A stretch of 64,000 bases of DNA. Origin: Butyrivibrio sp. AE2015. GTDB lineage: Bacteria > Bacillota > Clostridia > Lachnospirales > Lachnospiraceae. A program made the translations under genes and the position numbers. The notes beneath the pieces were generated by a model. That model was given only the letters and a program-made list of their open reading frames with translations. It made no database searches and was not told where the DNA came from. The stretch lies in assembly GCF_000420825.1 (NCBI RefSeq), contig NZ_ATVR01000007.1, forward strand, positions 1 to 64,000. The letters are read 5' to 3'. Positions 18,887-27,323 of this stretch are shown here, piece by piece. Position 1 is the first letter of the stretch, and each line of letters opens with the position of its first letter.

Positions 18887-20689
18887 GTGAAAAAGAAAGT
18901 ATTGATCATATCGGCAATCGTATTAGTTTTAGTGGTTGCCCTGATGCTTTTATATCACAATATTCATAAAGAGTCCAATTCGTCCAGGAGGGACGAATAT
19001 GTGCCGAATATTGATGAAAATCTGAGCGGCGTCGATGGAAGTAAAACAGTTTATGATGAGGGCTCTTCAAGAGAAAAATCTGATTCTGCAGATCATGAGG
19101 CCGTTGTAGGAGAAAGTATAAACAGTCCTACTTCAATGGATGTACAAAAAGTGCAGGAAATTGTGATCCCTGAGGCAGTGACAATTGCTGATGGTGATTC
19201 GGGTAAATTTTACAGCAATGAAGACTTTACTGATGTGATCCCAACAGATATTTCAACGTTTTCAGGCAATGATCTACCGGCAAAGTATGATTCGAGAAAT
19301 GCAGATGGAAAGCGTTTTGTTACAGCACCGGAAGATCAGGGGTATTCATATCTTTGTTGGGCCTATGCGGCACTTGGAGCAATTGAGAGCGATATATTAA
19401 AGCATAATGAAGATTTAAACTATACCGACATCGATCTGTCTGAAAAGCACCTGGCTTACTACAATGTTCATAAAGCAGAAGGAAAAAGCCAGGGATATAT
19501 AGAAGGTGACTACAGAGAACTTGTAAATGCTGACGATGAAGAGGGAGCATGGATATTTGATTATGATTCCGGTTATGTTGCTGTCGGCGGCGTTACAGAC
19601 TATTGCATAAGCCTACTTGCGGCATGGAAAGGTCCTGTTCCTGAGAAAGGAAATGATAAATTTAACAGTATGTATGGACAGGATTTTCTTTTTAAGGAAA
19701 ATGGAGAAAAGCCATCAGCTACCTATGAGAGAAGCTATCATGTTCAGGATGTGAGCCAGATATGCGCATCTGTTCAAAACAGAGAATATGTAAAGCAGAT
19801 GATTTATGAGCATGGGGCTGTAACAGCCGGAGTCAATGCGGATACTGTTTTTTGGAAGAATCATAACAAAGATCTTTATTCATACTTTGATGGGAAAAAG
19901 GCTCCAACAGCTAATCATGAGATCCTTATTGTCGGGTGGGATGATGATTATCCTGCATCTGAGTTTGGAGGGAAACCTTTAGGTGACGGAGCCTGGATAT
20001 GTAAAAACAGTTGGGGCAATAATAGTGGCGAAGGAGGATTTTTCTACCTTTCATACTATGATGAGACTACCTGCTCAAGTAGTGTAGCTGCTTACAGCGT
20101 CTCTTTACCTGGATCTGAAGACTGGTATGACAATAATTACCAGGCAGCAGGCTTTATAACTAATCTGGTAGATACGCTTGACGATGATAATAACTATGTA
20201 TATGCACTTACAGGGGCCAATAATCCATATGGAATGATGTATAAGGCTATGGGTGATGAAAAGCTTGAAGCCATTGGACTTATGGCGATTGACAGTTATC
20301 AGCAGTATGAGGTCGAGATCTATTTAAATCCTGAATTTGATGATACAGGATTGGATATTTCTAATTTAAAAGAACCTTCATGCACTCAGAAAATTTCTGC
20401 AATCAGTGGTGGGTATCATACTTTTGAACTTGATAACAGCATTAATCTGGAAGCCGGAGATAATTTCTTTGTGTTAATCAGGCCTTATTCAAACGGCAGG
20501 CTTGTCTTTGAAAAAGCAGCTGATTATGTTAGTGAAGCCAATTATGATGAATGGAATAATCTCACAGGAAACATTCATAACCACTATGAAGCAAGCGGAG
20601 CATCATATTACATTTCTGATGATGGGAAAATGATGAAAAAACAAGGCGATAAGGATTTCTTTGTGAAAGCCTATACCAAAAACAGATAA
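18887..20689 (+). CDS. Membrane-anchored C1A papain-family protease
   Basis: 600 aa from GTG 18887, with AGGGGA upstream. There is one N-terminal signal anchor (about 4-24) and a low-complexity spacer to about 125. A papain domain follows, with Gln/Cys in QGYSYLCWAYAA, His in NHEILIVGW and Asn in CKNSWGNNSGEGGFF. The C-terminal ~200 residues form a beta-rich domain, like the lectin-like domain found after clostridial C1 peptidases. It is active outside the cell, tethered to the membrane. All catalytic residues are present. It forms a pair with the cytosolic papain-fold gene and is followed by a terminator. Confidence 0.9.
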   Translation: MKKKVLIISAIVLVLVVALMLLYHNIHKESNSSRRDEYVPNIDENLSGVDGSKTVYDEGSSREKSDSADHEAVVGESINSPTSMDVQKVQEIVIPEAVTIADGDSGKFYSNEDFTDVIPTDISTFSGNDLPAKYDSRNADGKRFVTAPEDQGYSYLCWAYAALGAIESDILKHNEDLNYTDIDLSEKHLAYYNVHKAEGKSQGYIEGDYRELVNADDEEGAWIFDYDSGYVAVGGVTDYCISLLAAWKGPVPEKGNDKFNSMYGQDFLFKENGEKPSATYERSYHVQDVSQICASVQNREYVKQMIYEHGAVTAGVNADTVFWKNHNKDLYSYFDGKKAPTANHEILIVGWDDDYPASEFGGKPLGDGAWICKNSWGNNSGEGGFFYLSYYDETTCSSSVAAYSVSLPGSEDWYDNNYQAAGFITNLVDTLDDDNNYVYALTGANNPYGMMYKAMGDEKLEAIGLMAIDSYQQYEVEIYLNPEFDDTGLDISNLKEPSCTQKISAISGGYHTFELDNSINLEAGDNFFVLIRPYSNGRLVFEKAADYVSEANYDEWNNLTGNIHNHYEASGASYYISDDGKMMKKQGDKDFFVKAYTKNR

Positions 20690-20704
20690 TATGTCATAAC
20701 AACA

Positions 20705-20736
20705 AAAGAGAGACGATGGGGAGTCGTCTCTTTTTG
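20705..20736 (+). terminator. Terminator after the protease pair
   Basis: The stem AGAGACGA / TCGTCTCT (20709-20716 with 20724-20731) is followed by TTTTT. Its loop TGGGGAG is the same heptamer as the loop of the RNA-like element just downstream. Confidence 0.8.
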
Positions 20737-20753
20737 CTTCACAAGATTTTTTT

Positions 20754-20835
20754 GGGAGGAGGGCTGTTAATTGGGGAGATTAACAGCCCAGGTATGAAAA
20801 AAGTTTTGTTGGGGGAGTGAGAATTTTTATTCTCA
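20754..20835 (+). ncRNA. GGA-rich two-hairpin element, copy 1 (candidate small RNA)
   Basis: It starts right after a T-run with GGGAGGA. Hairpin 1 is a perfect 11-bp stem (20761-20771 with 20779-20789) and loop TGGGGAG. A 28-nt linker (20791-20818) is identical to that of copy 2 and ends in GGGGGAGT. Hairpin 2 is TGAGAAT/ATTCTCA (20818-20824 with 20829-20835) with a T loop. Stem sequences differ from copy 2 yet stay paired, while loop and linker are identical, which is the mark of a functional RNA. No promoter was identified. I cannot name a known family. Confidence 0.6.
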
Positions 20836-20937
20836 ATAGATATATCGGTGGGTTAATAAAATACTTAACAGTTTTTTGATATAAAATATTTACGAATTAA
20901 AACACACAAATTTGTGCAAAAGTGTTAGAACAGACGT

Positions 20938-20966
20938 TTGAAATAAAAGCAGAAATGTGTTATATT
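20938..20966 (+). promoter_or_regulatory. Sigma-A type promoter of the small orphan gene
   Basis: TTGAAA (20938-20943), a 17-nt spacer and TATATT (20961-20966), 29 nt before the ATG. The remaining sequence between element copy 1 and this promoter (20836-20937) is A/T-rich, and I see no further feature in it. Confidence 0.75.
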
Positions 20967-20994
20967 GTGTTTAGTAAAAAGTGAGGTACAAGAT

Positions 20995-21306
20995 ATGGCA
21001 AAGAATGAAAAAGAACTTGAAGAGATAAGTACAACAGACAAGCTTAAGGCTTTTAAAACCCTTAAAGATTCGGGATTGCGTGTAGAATTTAATGGCAGTG
21101 GCGTTCCAACTGTTATTTGCGCCGGTGCTGATGAAATAGATAAAACATTAAAAAATGTCAAAAAGCTGCTCAAGGAGATCAGATATACAGGAAGTTTTGG
21201 TGTCAGAGCTCCCAGAAAAACAGATATGATAGGAACTGAGGAAACTTCAGAAGTTTCAGAAGAGCTTACGGAAAAGAACGAAGAAATAGAGACTCTTACA
21301 GCATAA
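20995..21306 (+). CDS. Small charged protein of unknown function
   Basis: 103 aa from ATG 20995, with GTGAGG upstream. There is no signal peptide or membrane segment. It has a helical Lys/Glu-rich N-terminus, a short central beta-like stretch (LRVEFNGSGVPTVICAG), a second helix (IDKTLKNVKKLLKEIRY) and an acidic Thr/Glu tail. I recognise no family. It has its own promoter and terminator and is bracketed by the two copies of the GGA-rich element, so gene plus element may be one module. Confidence 0.75.
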   Translation: MAKNEKELEEISTTDKLKAFKTLKDSGLRVEFNGSGVPTVICAGADEIDKTLKNVKKLLKEIRYTGSFGVRAPRKTDMIGTEETSEVSEELTEKNEEIETLTA

Positions 21307-21322
21307 AAACAAAAAAAGAAAA

Positions 21323-21349
21323 ACCACCTTTACAGGTGGTCTGTTTTTT
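21323..21349 (+). terminator. Terminator of the small orphan gene
   Basis: A 7-bp stem ACCACCT / AGGTGGT with a TTAC loop is followed by CTGTTTTTT. The GGA-rich element copy 2 starts at the end of this T run. Confidence 0.85.
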
Positions 21350-21432
21350 GGGAGGAGGGGTCGACCAGTGGGGAGCCGATCGACCCGGTATGAAAAAAGT
21401 TTTGTTGGGGGAGTCAGAAGTTTTTCTTCTGA
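21350..21432 (+). ncRNA. GGA-rich two-hairpin element, copy 2 (candidate small RNA)
   Basis: Same architecture as copy 1: a GGGAGGAGGGG start, hairpin 1 GGGTCGA/TCGACCC (21358-21364 with 21380-21386) exposing TGGGGAG (21369-21375), an identical 28-nt linker (21387-21414), and hairpin 2 TCAGAAG/CTTCTGA (21414-21420 with 21426-21432). Against copy 1, hairpin 2 shows two compensated pairs (G-C to C-G and T-A to G-C). Both copies are followed by ATAGAT. Copy 2 lies 230 nt before trpS and just after a terminator. Confidence 0.6.
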
Positions 21433-21661
21433 TAGATTATATGATAAATGCTAAATTTGGACAAAATATGTACGATTTATAAATTAAAAATAAAGTAAAT
21501 CGAAATAATAAATAATATAGTAACGAAATATAGTTTATTTCTTTCTGGGGGATTATTATTAAAGAGACAATACAGATTGTATCTGAACATAAAATAATGT
21601 ATTATAGAATTCGTATTTGCTTTTAAATACAGATAAGTTTTGTGAGGAGATATTTTTTGAA
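21433..21661 (+). other. AT-rich trpS leader region
   Basis: This A/T-rich stretch precedes trpS. I looked for a T-box (specifier hairpin plus the conserved T-box AGGGTGG core) and did not find one. There is also no clear promoter. The trpS ribosome site GTGAGGAGA lies at its end. Confidence 0.5.
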
Positions 21662-22756
21662 ATGAGTAAGATTATTTTAACTGGAGATCGTCCTACAGGT
21701 AAGCTTCATGTTGGACATTATGTAGGATCACTTCGCAGAAGGGTAGAGCTTCAGAACTCGGGGGAGTTTGATAAGATCTTTATTATGATAGCTGATGCTC
21801 AGGCACTTACAGATAATGCTGATAATCCTGAGAAAGTTCGTCAGAATATTATAGAGGTTGCACTTGATTATCTTTCAGTGGGCCTTGATCCTGCTAAGTC
21901 AACACTGTTTATTCAGTCTCAGATTCCTGAGCTTACTGAATTGACATTTTATTATATGAATCTTGTTACAGTTTCAAGACTTCAGAGAAATCCTACAGTT
22001 AAGTCTGAACTTCAGATGAGAAACTTTGGAACAAGCATTCCTGTTGGATTCTTCACATATCCTATAAGCCAGGCAGCTGATATTACAGCGTTTAAGGCTA
22101 CAACTGTTCCTGTTGGTGAGGATCAGGAGCCTATGCTTGAGCAATGTAAGGAAATTGTTAGAAAGTTTAATTCAGTATATGGTGAGGCTTTGGTTGAGCC
22201 TGAAATCCTTTTACCTGATAATGCAGCATGTCTGCGTCTTCCAGGCATAGACGGTAAGGCCAAGATGAGTAAGTCACTTGGTAACTGTATCTACCTTTCA
22301 GAAGAGCCTGATTCTATCAAGAAAAAGGTTATGAGTATGTTCACAGATCCTAATCATATAAGAGTTGAGGATCCGGGTCAGGTAGAGGGTAACCCTGTAT
22401 TTATCTATCTCGATGCTTTTGCTAAGGATGAACATTTTGCTGAGTTTGCTCCTGAGTACTCATGTCTTCAGGAGATGAAGGACCACTATCAGAGAGGCGG
22501 TCTTGGAGATGTTAAGGTTAAGAAGTTCCTTAATAACGTTATTCAGGCTGAACTTGAACCTATCAGGAACAGAAGAAAAGAGTTCCAAAAAGATATTCCA
22601 TATGTGTATGATGTGCTCAAAAAGGGAAGCGAAGTAGCGAAAGAAGTTGCGGCTCAGACACTTTCAGATGTCAAGGACGCAATGAAGATCAACTACTTTG
22701 ACGATAAAGAACTAATAGCTATGCAATCTGCAAAATATGAGGAGACGGTTGACTAA
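21662..22756 (+). CDS. trpS: Tryptophanyl-tRNA synthetase
   Basis: 364 aa from ATG 21662; 15 further in-frame codons upstream precede the ribosome site and are not coding. Class I synthetase signatures: [12 protein letters not shown] (HIGH-like) near the N-terminus and KMSKS about residue 200, plus GEDQEPM in the substrate pocket region. It charges tRNA-Trp with tryptophan. Its stop overlaps the glgA start by one base (TAATG), so the two are co-translated. The pairing of trpS with glycogen synthase looks incidental. Confidence 0.96.
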   Translation: MSKIILTGDRPTGKLHVGHYVGSLRRRVELQNSGEFDKIFIMIADAQALTDNADNPEKVRQNIIEVALDYLSVGLDPAKSTLFIQSQIPELTELTFYYMNLVTVSRLQRNPTVKSELQMRNFGTSIPVGFFTYPISQAADITAFKATTVPVGEDQEPMLEQCKEIVRKFNSVYGEALVEPEILLPDNAACLRLPGIDGKAKMSKSLGNCIYLSEEPDSIKKKVMSMFTDPNHIRVEDPGQVEGNPVFIYLDAFAKDEHFAEFAPEYSCLQEMKDHYQRGGLGDVKVKKFLNNVIQAELEPIRNRRKEFQKDIPYVYDVLKKGSEVAKEVAAQTLSDVKDAMKINYFDDKELIAMQSAKYEETVD

Positions 22757-24201
22757 TGAAGAACATACTATTTGTAGCTTCTGAAGGTGTACCATTTATC
22801 AAGACTGGCGGTTTGGCTGATGTAGTAGGCTCACTGCCCAAAAACATTGATAAGAGATATTTTGATGTTCGTGTAGTATTACCATTATACAAATGTATAA
22901 ATCAGCAGATGAAAGAGAAGATGGAGTATATTTCCAACTTCTATATGGACTTTCACTGGAAAAATGAGTACGTTGGTATCTTTAAGGCTGAGGTTGATGG
23001 AATAAAGTATTATTTCATTGACAATGAATTCTATTTTAATGGAATGAAACCTTATGGTGATGACGTAGTATTTGAAATCGAGAAGTTTGCTTTCTTTTCT
23101 AAGGCAGCTCTTTCAATCCTGCCTGTTATTGATTTCAGACCTGATATTATTCACTGTCATGACTGGCAGACAGGACTTGTTCCTGTATATTTAAAAGAGA
23201 GATTCCAAGGTAGCGAGTTTTACAGAGGAATCAAAGCAATAATGACTATCCATAACCTGAAATTCCAGGGTAAATGGGATATTAAGACTGTTCAGGATAT
23301 TACCGGATTACCTGATTATTTCTTTGCACCTGATAAACTCGGACTTTTCAAAGATGCCAACCTTCTAAAGGGCGGTATTGTTTATTCCGATGCGATCACA
23401 ACTGTTAGTAAGGCATATGCAGAAGAGATCAAGACTCAGTTTTATGGTGAGGAGCTTGATGGACTTCTTCGTGCAAGAGCCGGAGATCTCAGAGGTATTG
23501 TAAACGGAATCGACTATGATGAGTTTAACCCATCAACAGATAAGTATATTCCTTACAAATACAATGCGATCAATTTCCGCAAGGAAAAGGTTAAGAATAA
23601 GCGTGCTTTGCAGAAAGAGCTTGGCCTTAAGGAAGATGATAAGTGCATGATGATCGGTATTGTTTCAAGACTTACTGATCAGAAGGGCTTTGATCTTATT
23701 AACTATGTTCTTGATGAACTGTGTCAGGATGCGGTTCAACTTGTTGTTCTTGGCACCGGCCAGGAACAGTATGAGAACTCCTTCAGGCATTTTGACTGGA
23801 AATATAATGACAAAGTTTCTGCCAATATTTATTATTCAGAGCCTATGTCTCACAAAATATATGCGGCTTCCGATGTATTCCTGATGCCATCTCTGTTTGA
23901 GCCTTGTGGACTTTCTCAGCTTATGGCGTTAAGATATGGTACAATACCGATTGTAAGACAGACAGGTGGTCTTATTGATACTGTTGAACCTTACAACAAG
24001 TATGAGAGTACAGGTACAGGATTTGGATTCCTGAACTACAATGCTCATGAGATGCTTGGTACCATCAGAGAAGCAGAGCATGTATTCTACGACCAGAAAC
24101 GCGAATGGAACAAGATGATAGACCGTGCAATGGCAGTTGACTTCTCTTGGAAAGTTTCCGCGGAAAAATATCAGGAGATGTACGATTGGCTACGCCCTTG
24201 A
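22756..24201 (+). CDS. glgA: Glycogen (starch) synthase, ADP-glucose type
   Basis: 481 aa, the standard GlgA length. It is a GT5 retaining glycosyltransferase with N-terminal KTGGLADVVGSLPK (ADP-glucose binding), a central HDWQTGLVPVYL and a C-terminal EPCGLSQLMALRYGTIPIVRQTGGL (catalytic Glu, donor binding). It extends alpha-1,4-glucan chains for glycogen storage. No glgB, glgC or glgP gene is in the window. It is coupled to trpS by a one-base overlap and is 8 nt from the flippase gene. Confidence 0.97.
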   Translation: MKNILFVASEGVPFIKTGGLADVVGSLPKNIDKRYFDVRVVLPLYKCINQQMKEKMEYISNFYMDFHWKNEYVGIFKAEVDGIKYYFIDNEFYFNGMKPYGDDVVFEIEKFAFFSKAALSILPVIDFRPDIIHCHDWQTGLVPVYLKERFQGSEFYRGIKAIMTIHNLKFQGKWDIKTVQDITGLPDYFFAPDKLGLFKDANLLKGGIVYSDAITTVSKAYAEEIKTQFYGEELDGLLRARAGDLRGIVNGIDYDEFNPSTDKYIPYKYNAINFRKEKVKNKRALQKELGLKEDDKCMMIGIVSRLTDQKGFDLINYVLDELCQDAVQLVVLGTGQEQYENSFRHFDWKYNDKVSANIYYSEPMSHKIYAASDVFLMPSLFEPCGLSQLMALRYGTIPIVRQTGGLIDTVEPYNKYESTGTGFGFLNYNAHEMLGTIREAEHVFYDQKREWNKMIDRAMAVDFSWKVSAEKYQEMYDWLRP

Positions 24202-24209
24202 CCTAATTT

Positions 24210-25871
24210 ATGAAAAGTAGTATTAACGATAATAATTCAAAAAAGAATCTTTTAAAGCAGGCTGGTATTCTTGCGATTGCAGGCATTATCTCAAGAATTA
24301 TCGGCCTGTTATATGGTAGTCCGCTGGCAGCAATCATAGGCGATGAAGGTAATGGCTATTATGGAGCTGCTTATGCGGTGTATACCATAGTTCTTTTAGT
24401 ATCTTCATATAGCATTCCATCTGCTATGTCCAAGATTATTTCAGGTAAACTTGCAGTAAAAGAATATAAAAATGCTCATAAGATTTTTAAATGCGCCATT
24501 ATCTATGTTTTGATCGTTGGCGGTGTGGGAAGTCTTGTGCTGTTTTTTGCTGCAGATATTTTGGTTGCCGGAAGGTCTGCCACAGTCCTTAGATTTTTTG
24601 CTCCTACAATATTCCTCTTCGGATTTTTGGGAGTTTTGCGTGGATATTTTCAGGCTCACAGGACTATGGTGCCAACTTCTGTTTCTCAGCTTCTTGAGCA
24701 GATCTTTAACGCCATCGTCAGTGTTGGAGGAGCTCTTGTTCTTACTGGCATTGCAGGAGAAGAGGATCCATCAAAAAGAGCTGTATATGGCGCCATAGGA
24801 AGTGCACTCGGAACAGGGGCGGGAGTACTTATAGCTCTTTTGTTCATGCTGTTTGTCTATAACGTAAACAGACCAGATATAAAGAAAAGAGTTCAAAAAG
24901 ATACTCATGATGAGATGGGCAATTCAGAGATATATAAAATGATATTTCTGATCGTGACTCCTTTTATCTTAAGCACTTGCATTTATAACCTTTCAACATT
25001 TTTAAATTCAACGTTATTTAGCAGGATCCTTATGCATGTGAAGAATATGGATGAGAGTGAAGTTGCATATATGTATGGCATATTCAACAGAAAAGCGATG
25101 GTTATCACCAATCTTCCAATTGCTCTTGCAAGTGCAGCAGCTTCAGCTATGATTCCTGAAGTTTCGACAACATTTGCCAAGGGTGATACTGAAGGTGCAG
25201 GGAATACCGTATCAAAGGTAACAAGGGTTATTCTGATGATTTCCATTCCTTGTGCAGTTGGACTATTTGCCCTGGCAAGACCTGTGATGATGATTCTTTT
25301 CCCTCAGAGAGCTTCTCTTGATGAGGCAGCAATGCTTCTTAGATTTCTTGCCATAACTGTAGTATTTTATTCGCTCTCTACAGTTACTAATGCGGTTCTT
25401 CAGGGAATTGGACGTGTAAATGTCCCTGTACTTAATGCCTTATTTGCGCTTATATTGCAGACAGTGGTACTTAGTGTTCTTCTTATTTATACTGATCTTG
25501 GTGATATTGCTCTTTGTATTGTGACAATACTTTACTCATTTATGATGTGTGTACTAAACAATATTTTTATGCATAAATATCTGCCTGTGTACTATGATCT
25601 TAAAAAGACATACCTGTATCCGTCTGTTTCAGCACTTGTAATGGGAGCAGCAGCTTTTGGCGTTTATGAGCTGTTCGAATTATTATTTGGCTTTATTATT
25701 TCGAGTAAGTATTTTGCCAATCTTTTTGCTACATTTGTTGCGGTGTTTGTTGCAGCTTTTGTCTATTTCGCGGTTCTTATAAAGTCAGGCGGAGCAACAG
25801 AAGATGATATTAAGAGATTCCCTAAAGGGGCATCTATAGCCGGAATTTTGAAAAAGATAAAAATTTTGTGA
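24210..25871 (+). CDS. MATE/MOP-superfamily flippase, SpoVB/MurJ-like
   Basis: 553 aa with about 14 hydrophobic segments. The start LLKQAGILAIAGIISRIIGLLYGSPLAAIIG is the typical first helix of the polysaccharide-biosynthesis/SpoVB branch of the MOP superfamily, which flips lipid-linked envelope precursors (lipid II for MurJ-type members). It follows glgA by 8 nt with a weak ribosome site. It could serve peptidoglycan or an exopolysaccharide; family membership is clear, the substrate is not. Confidence 0.88.
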   Translation: MKSSINDNNSKKNLLKQAGILAIAGIISRIIGLLYGSPLAAIIGDEGNGYYGAAYAVYTIVLLVSSYSIPSAMSKIISGKLAVKEYKNAHKIFKCAIIYVLIVGGVGSLVLFFAADILVAGRSATVLRFFAPTIFLFGFLGVLRGYFQAHRTMVPTSVSQLLEQIFNAIVSVGGALVLTGIAGEEDPSKRAVYGAIGSALGTGAGVLIALLFMLFVYNVNRPDIKKRVQKDTHDEMGNSEIYKMIFLIVTPFILSTCIYNLSTFLNSTLFSRILMHVKNMDESEVAYMYGIFNRKAMVITNLPIALASAAASAMIPEVSTTFAKGDTEGAGNTVSKVTRVILMISIPCAVGLFALARPVMMILFPQRASLDEAAMLLRFLAITVVFYSLSTVTNAVLQGIGRVNVPVLNALFALILQTVVLSVLLIYTDLGDIALCIVTILYSFMMCVLNNIFMHKYLPVYYDLKKTYLYPSVSALVMGAAAFGVYELFELLFGFIISSKYFANLFATFVAVFVAAFVYFAVLIKSGGATEDDIKRFPKGASIAGILKKIKIL

Positions 25872-25927
25872 TGCGTTTGTATCCTGACGCATACAGTTTT
25901 TAATGACATTATGGAGGTAGAGACCTA

Positions 25928-26974
25928 ATGAAAAAAGCAAATTTAAAAAAGTATACAGATTTTATTGTAAAAGAGACATCAGATCTTTTGAATATTGATT
26001 CTCCAACTGGATATACAAAAGATGCTGCAGCCTGGGTAAAAAAGGAATTTGAGAAGCTTGGGTTTAAGGCTGAACTTACAAATAAGGGCGGAGTAATTGT
26101 AGACCTCACAGGAAAAGATAAAAAGAATGGACTTCTTTTAGAAGCTCATACAGATACCCTTGGAGGAATGGTTGCTACTATTAAGTCAAACGGAAGACTT
26201 CAGCTTACAAATCTTGGCGGAATGAATCCCAATAATGCTGAAACTGAGAATGTTCGAGTTGTTACTAAGTTTGATGGTATTTATGAAGGTACTTTCCAGC
26301 TAAATAACGCATCAATTCATGTAAATGGTGATTATGACGATACAAAGAGATCATGGGAGAATTGTGAAGTAGTTCTTGATGAAGATGTAAAGACAAAAGA
26401 AGATACAGAAAAGCTCGGAATCTCTGTTGGCGATTTTGTATGCTTTGAGCCAAATGTCAGAGTTACAAAGACCGGATATATTAAATCAAGGTTCCTTGAT
26501 GATAAGCTGAGCGTTGGAATTCTTCTTGGTCTTGCTAAATATATAAAAGACAATAAGATAACTCCTAAGAGAGCTCTTTATGCTCATATTACAGTATTCG
26601 AGGAAGTTGGACACGGCGGAAGCAGCAGTGTTCCTGAAGGCTGCACAGAGGCAATTTCAGTAGATATGGGTTGCGTAGGAGAGGGCCTCACATGTACCGA
26701 GAAGCAGGTATCTATCTGTGCCAAGGATAGCGGCGGTCCTTTCAGCTATGATATTGTTCAGGGACTTATAAAGGCTGCTATGGACAGTGGGGCAGATTAT
26801 GCTGTAGATATTTATCCTCACTATGGCAGCGATGTAGAAGCAACCCTTCGTTCAGGTAATGACCTTAAGCACGGCCTTATCGGTGCAGGAGTGTATGCTT
26901 CTCATGGATATGAAAGAAGTCATAGGGATGGCGCAGAAAACACATTAAGGCTCCTTATTCAATATTCTCTTTGA
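25928..26974 (+). CDS. M42 family metallo-aminopeptidase
   Basis: 348 aa. Dinuclear zinc site motifs are EAHTDTLGGMV (His, Asp), FLDDKLSVGILLG (bridging Asp), FEEVGHGGSS (catalytic and ligand Glu), SVDMGCVG (Asp) and SHGYERSHRDG near the end (His). M42 enzymes (glutamyl aminopeptidase/TET type or endoglucanase-M-like) trim peptides in the cytoplasm as large oligomers. GGAGG lies upstream of the ATG. It is last in the trpS-glgA-flippase series and followed by a terminator. Confidence 0.93.
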   Translation: MKKANLKKYTDFIVKETSDLLNIDSPTGYTKDAAAWVKKEFEKLGFKAELTNKGGVIVDLTGKDKKNGLLLEAHTDTLGGMVATIKSNGRLQLTNLGGMNPNNAETENVRVVTKFDGIYEGTFQLNNASIHVNGDYDDTKRSWENCEVVLDEDVKTKEDTEKLGISVGDFVCFEPNVRVTKTGYIKSRFLDDKLSVGILLGLAKYIKDNKITPKRALYAHITVFEEVGHGGSSSVPEGCTEAISVDMGCVGEGLTCTEKQVSICAKDSGGPFSYDIVQGLIKAAMDSGADYAVDIYPHYGSDVEATLRSGNDLKHGLIGAGVYASHGYERSHRDGAENTLRLLIQYSL

Positions 26975-26997
26975 TCTGTTTATATAATTAGTTTCCT

Positions 26998-27050
26998 AAA
27001 CTTCTTGTATTGGTTATTGAATTGAAAATAGCCGGTGCAAGAAGTTTTTT
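26998..27050 (+). terminator. Long-armed terminator after the M42 peptidase
   Basis: An outer stem AACTTCTTG / CAAGAAGTT, an inner G-U-containing stem (TTGGTTA with TAGCCGG) and a TTTTTT tail. Confidence 0.8.
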
Positions 27051-27323
27051 GTTAATTATTTATTTAACAGAATGCACAATGAAAAATTGCCTTATTTTTG
27101 CGGATTTTACGTAAACCATTCGAAAAAATGACAATAGTTCACAAAATGAACAAAAAATATAGATTAATAATTAACAAAGAAATCACAAAAAAGACACATA
27201 ATTTGTAATTTAATTTACTAATTTGGGAAAATGCGAGCAAAAAATTTGCCGATTTAGACATGGTGCGGCTTTGCGGGGTTTTATATAATTTCTCTTGTAA
27301 TTTTTTTAATTGGAGGAGAAAAA
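27051..27323 (+). other. AT-rich upstream region of the secreted repeat protein
   Basis: No gene is seen. A TATAAT (27284-27289) sits 34 nt before the ATG and probably is the -10, but no -35 of quality is found 17 nt upstream. A small inverted repeat GCAAA/TTTGC lies at 27237-27249. A GGAGG ribosome site precedes ATG 27324. Confidence 0.45.

Noticed and set aside
21433-21661. T-box riboswitch ahead of trpS
   Set aside because: No T-box core or antiterminator/terminator pair could be found in this leader.
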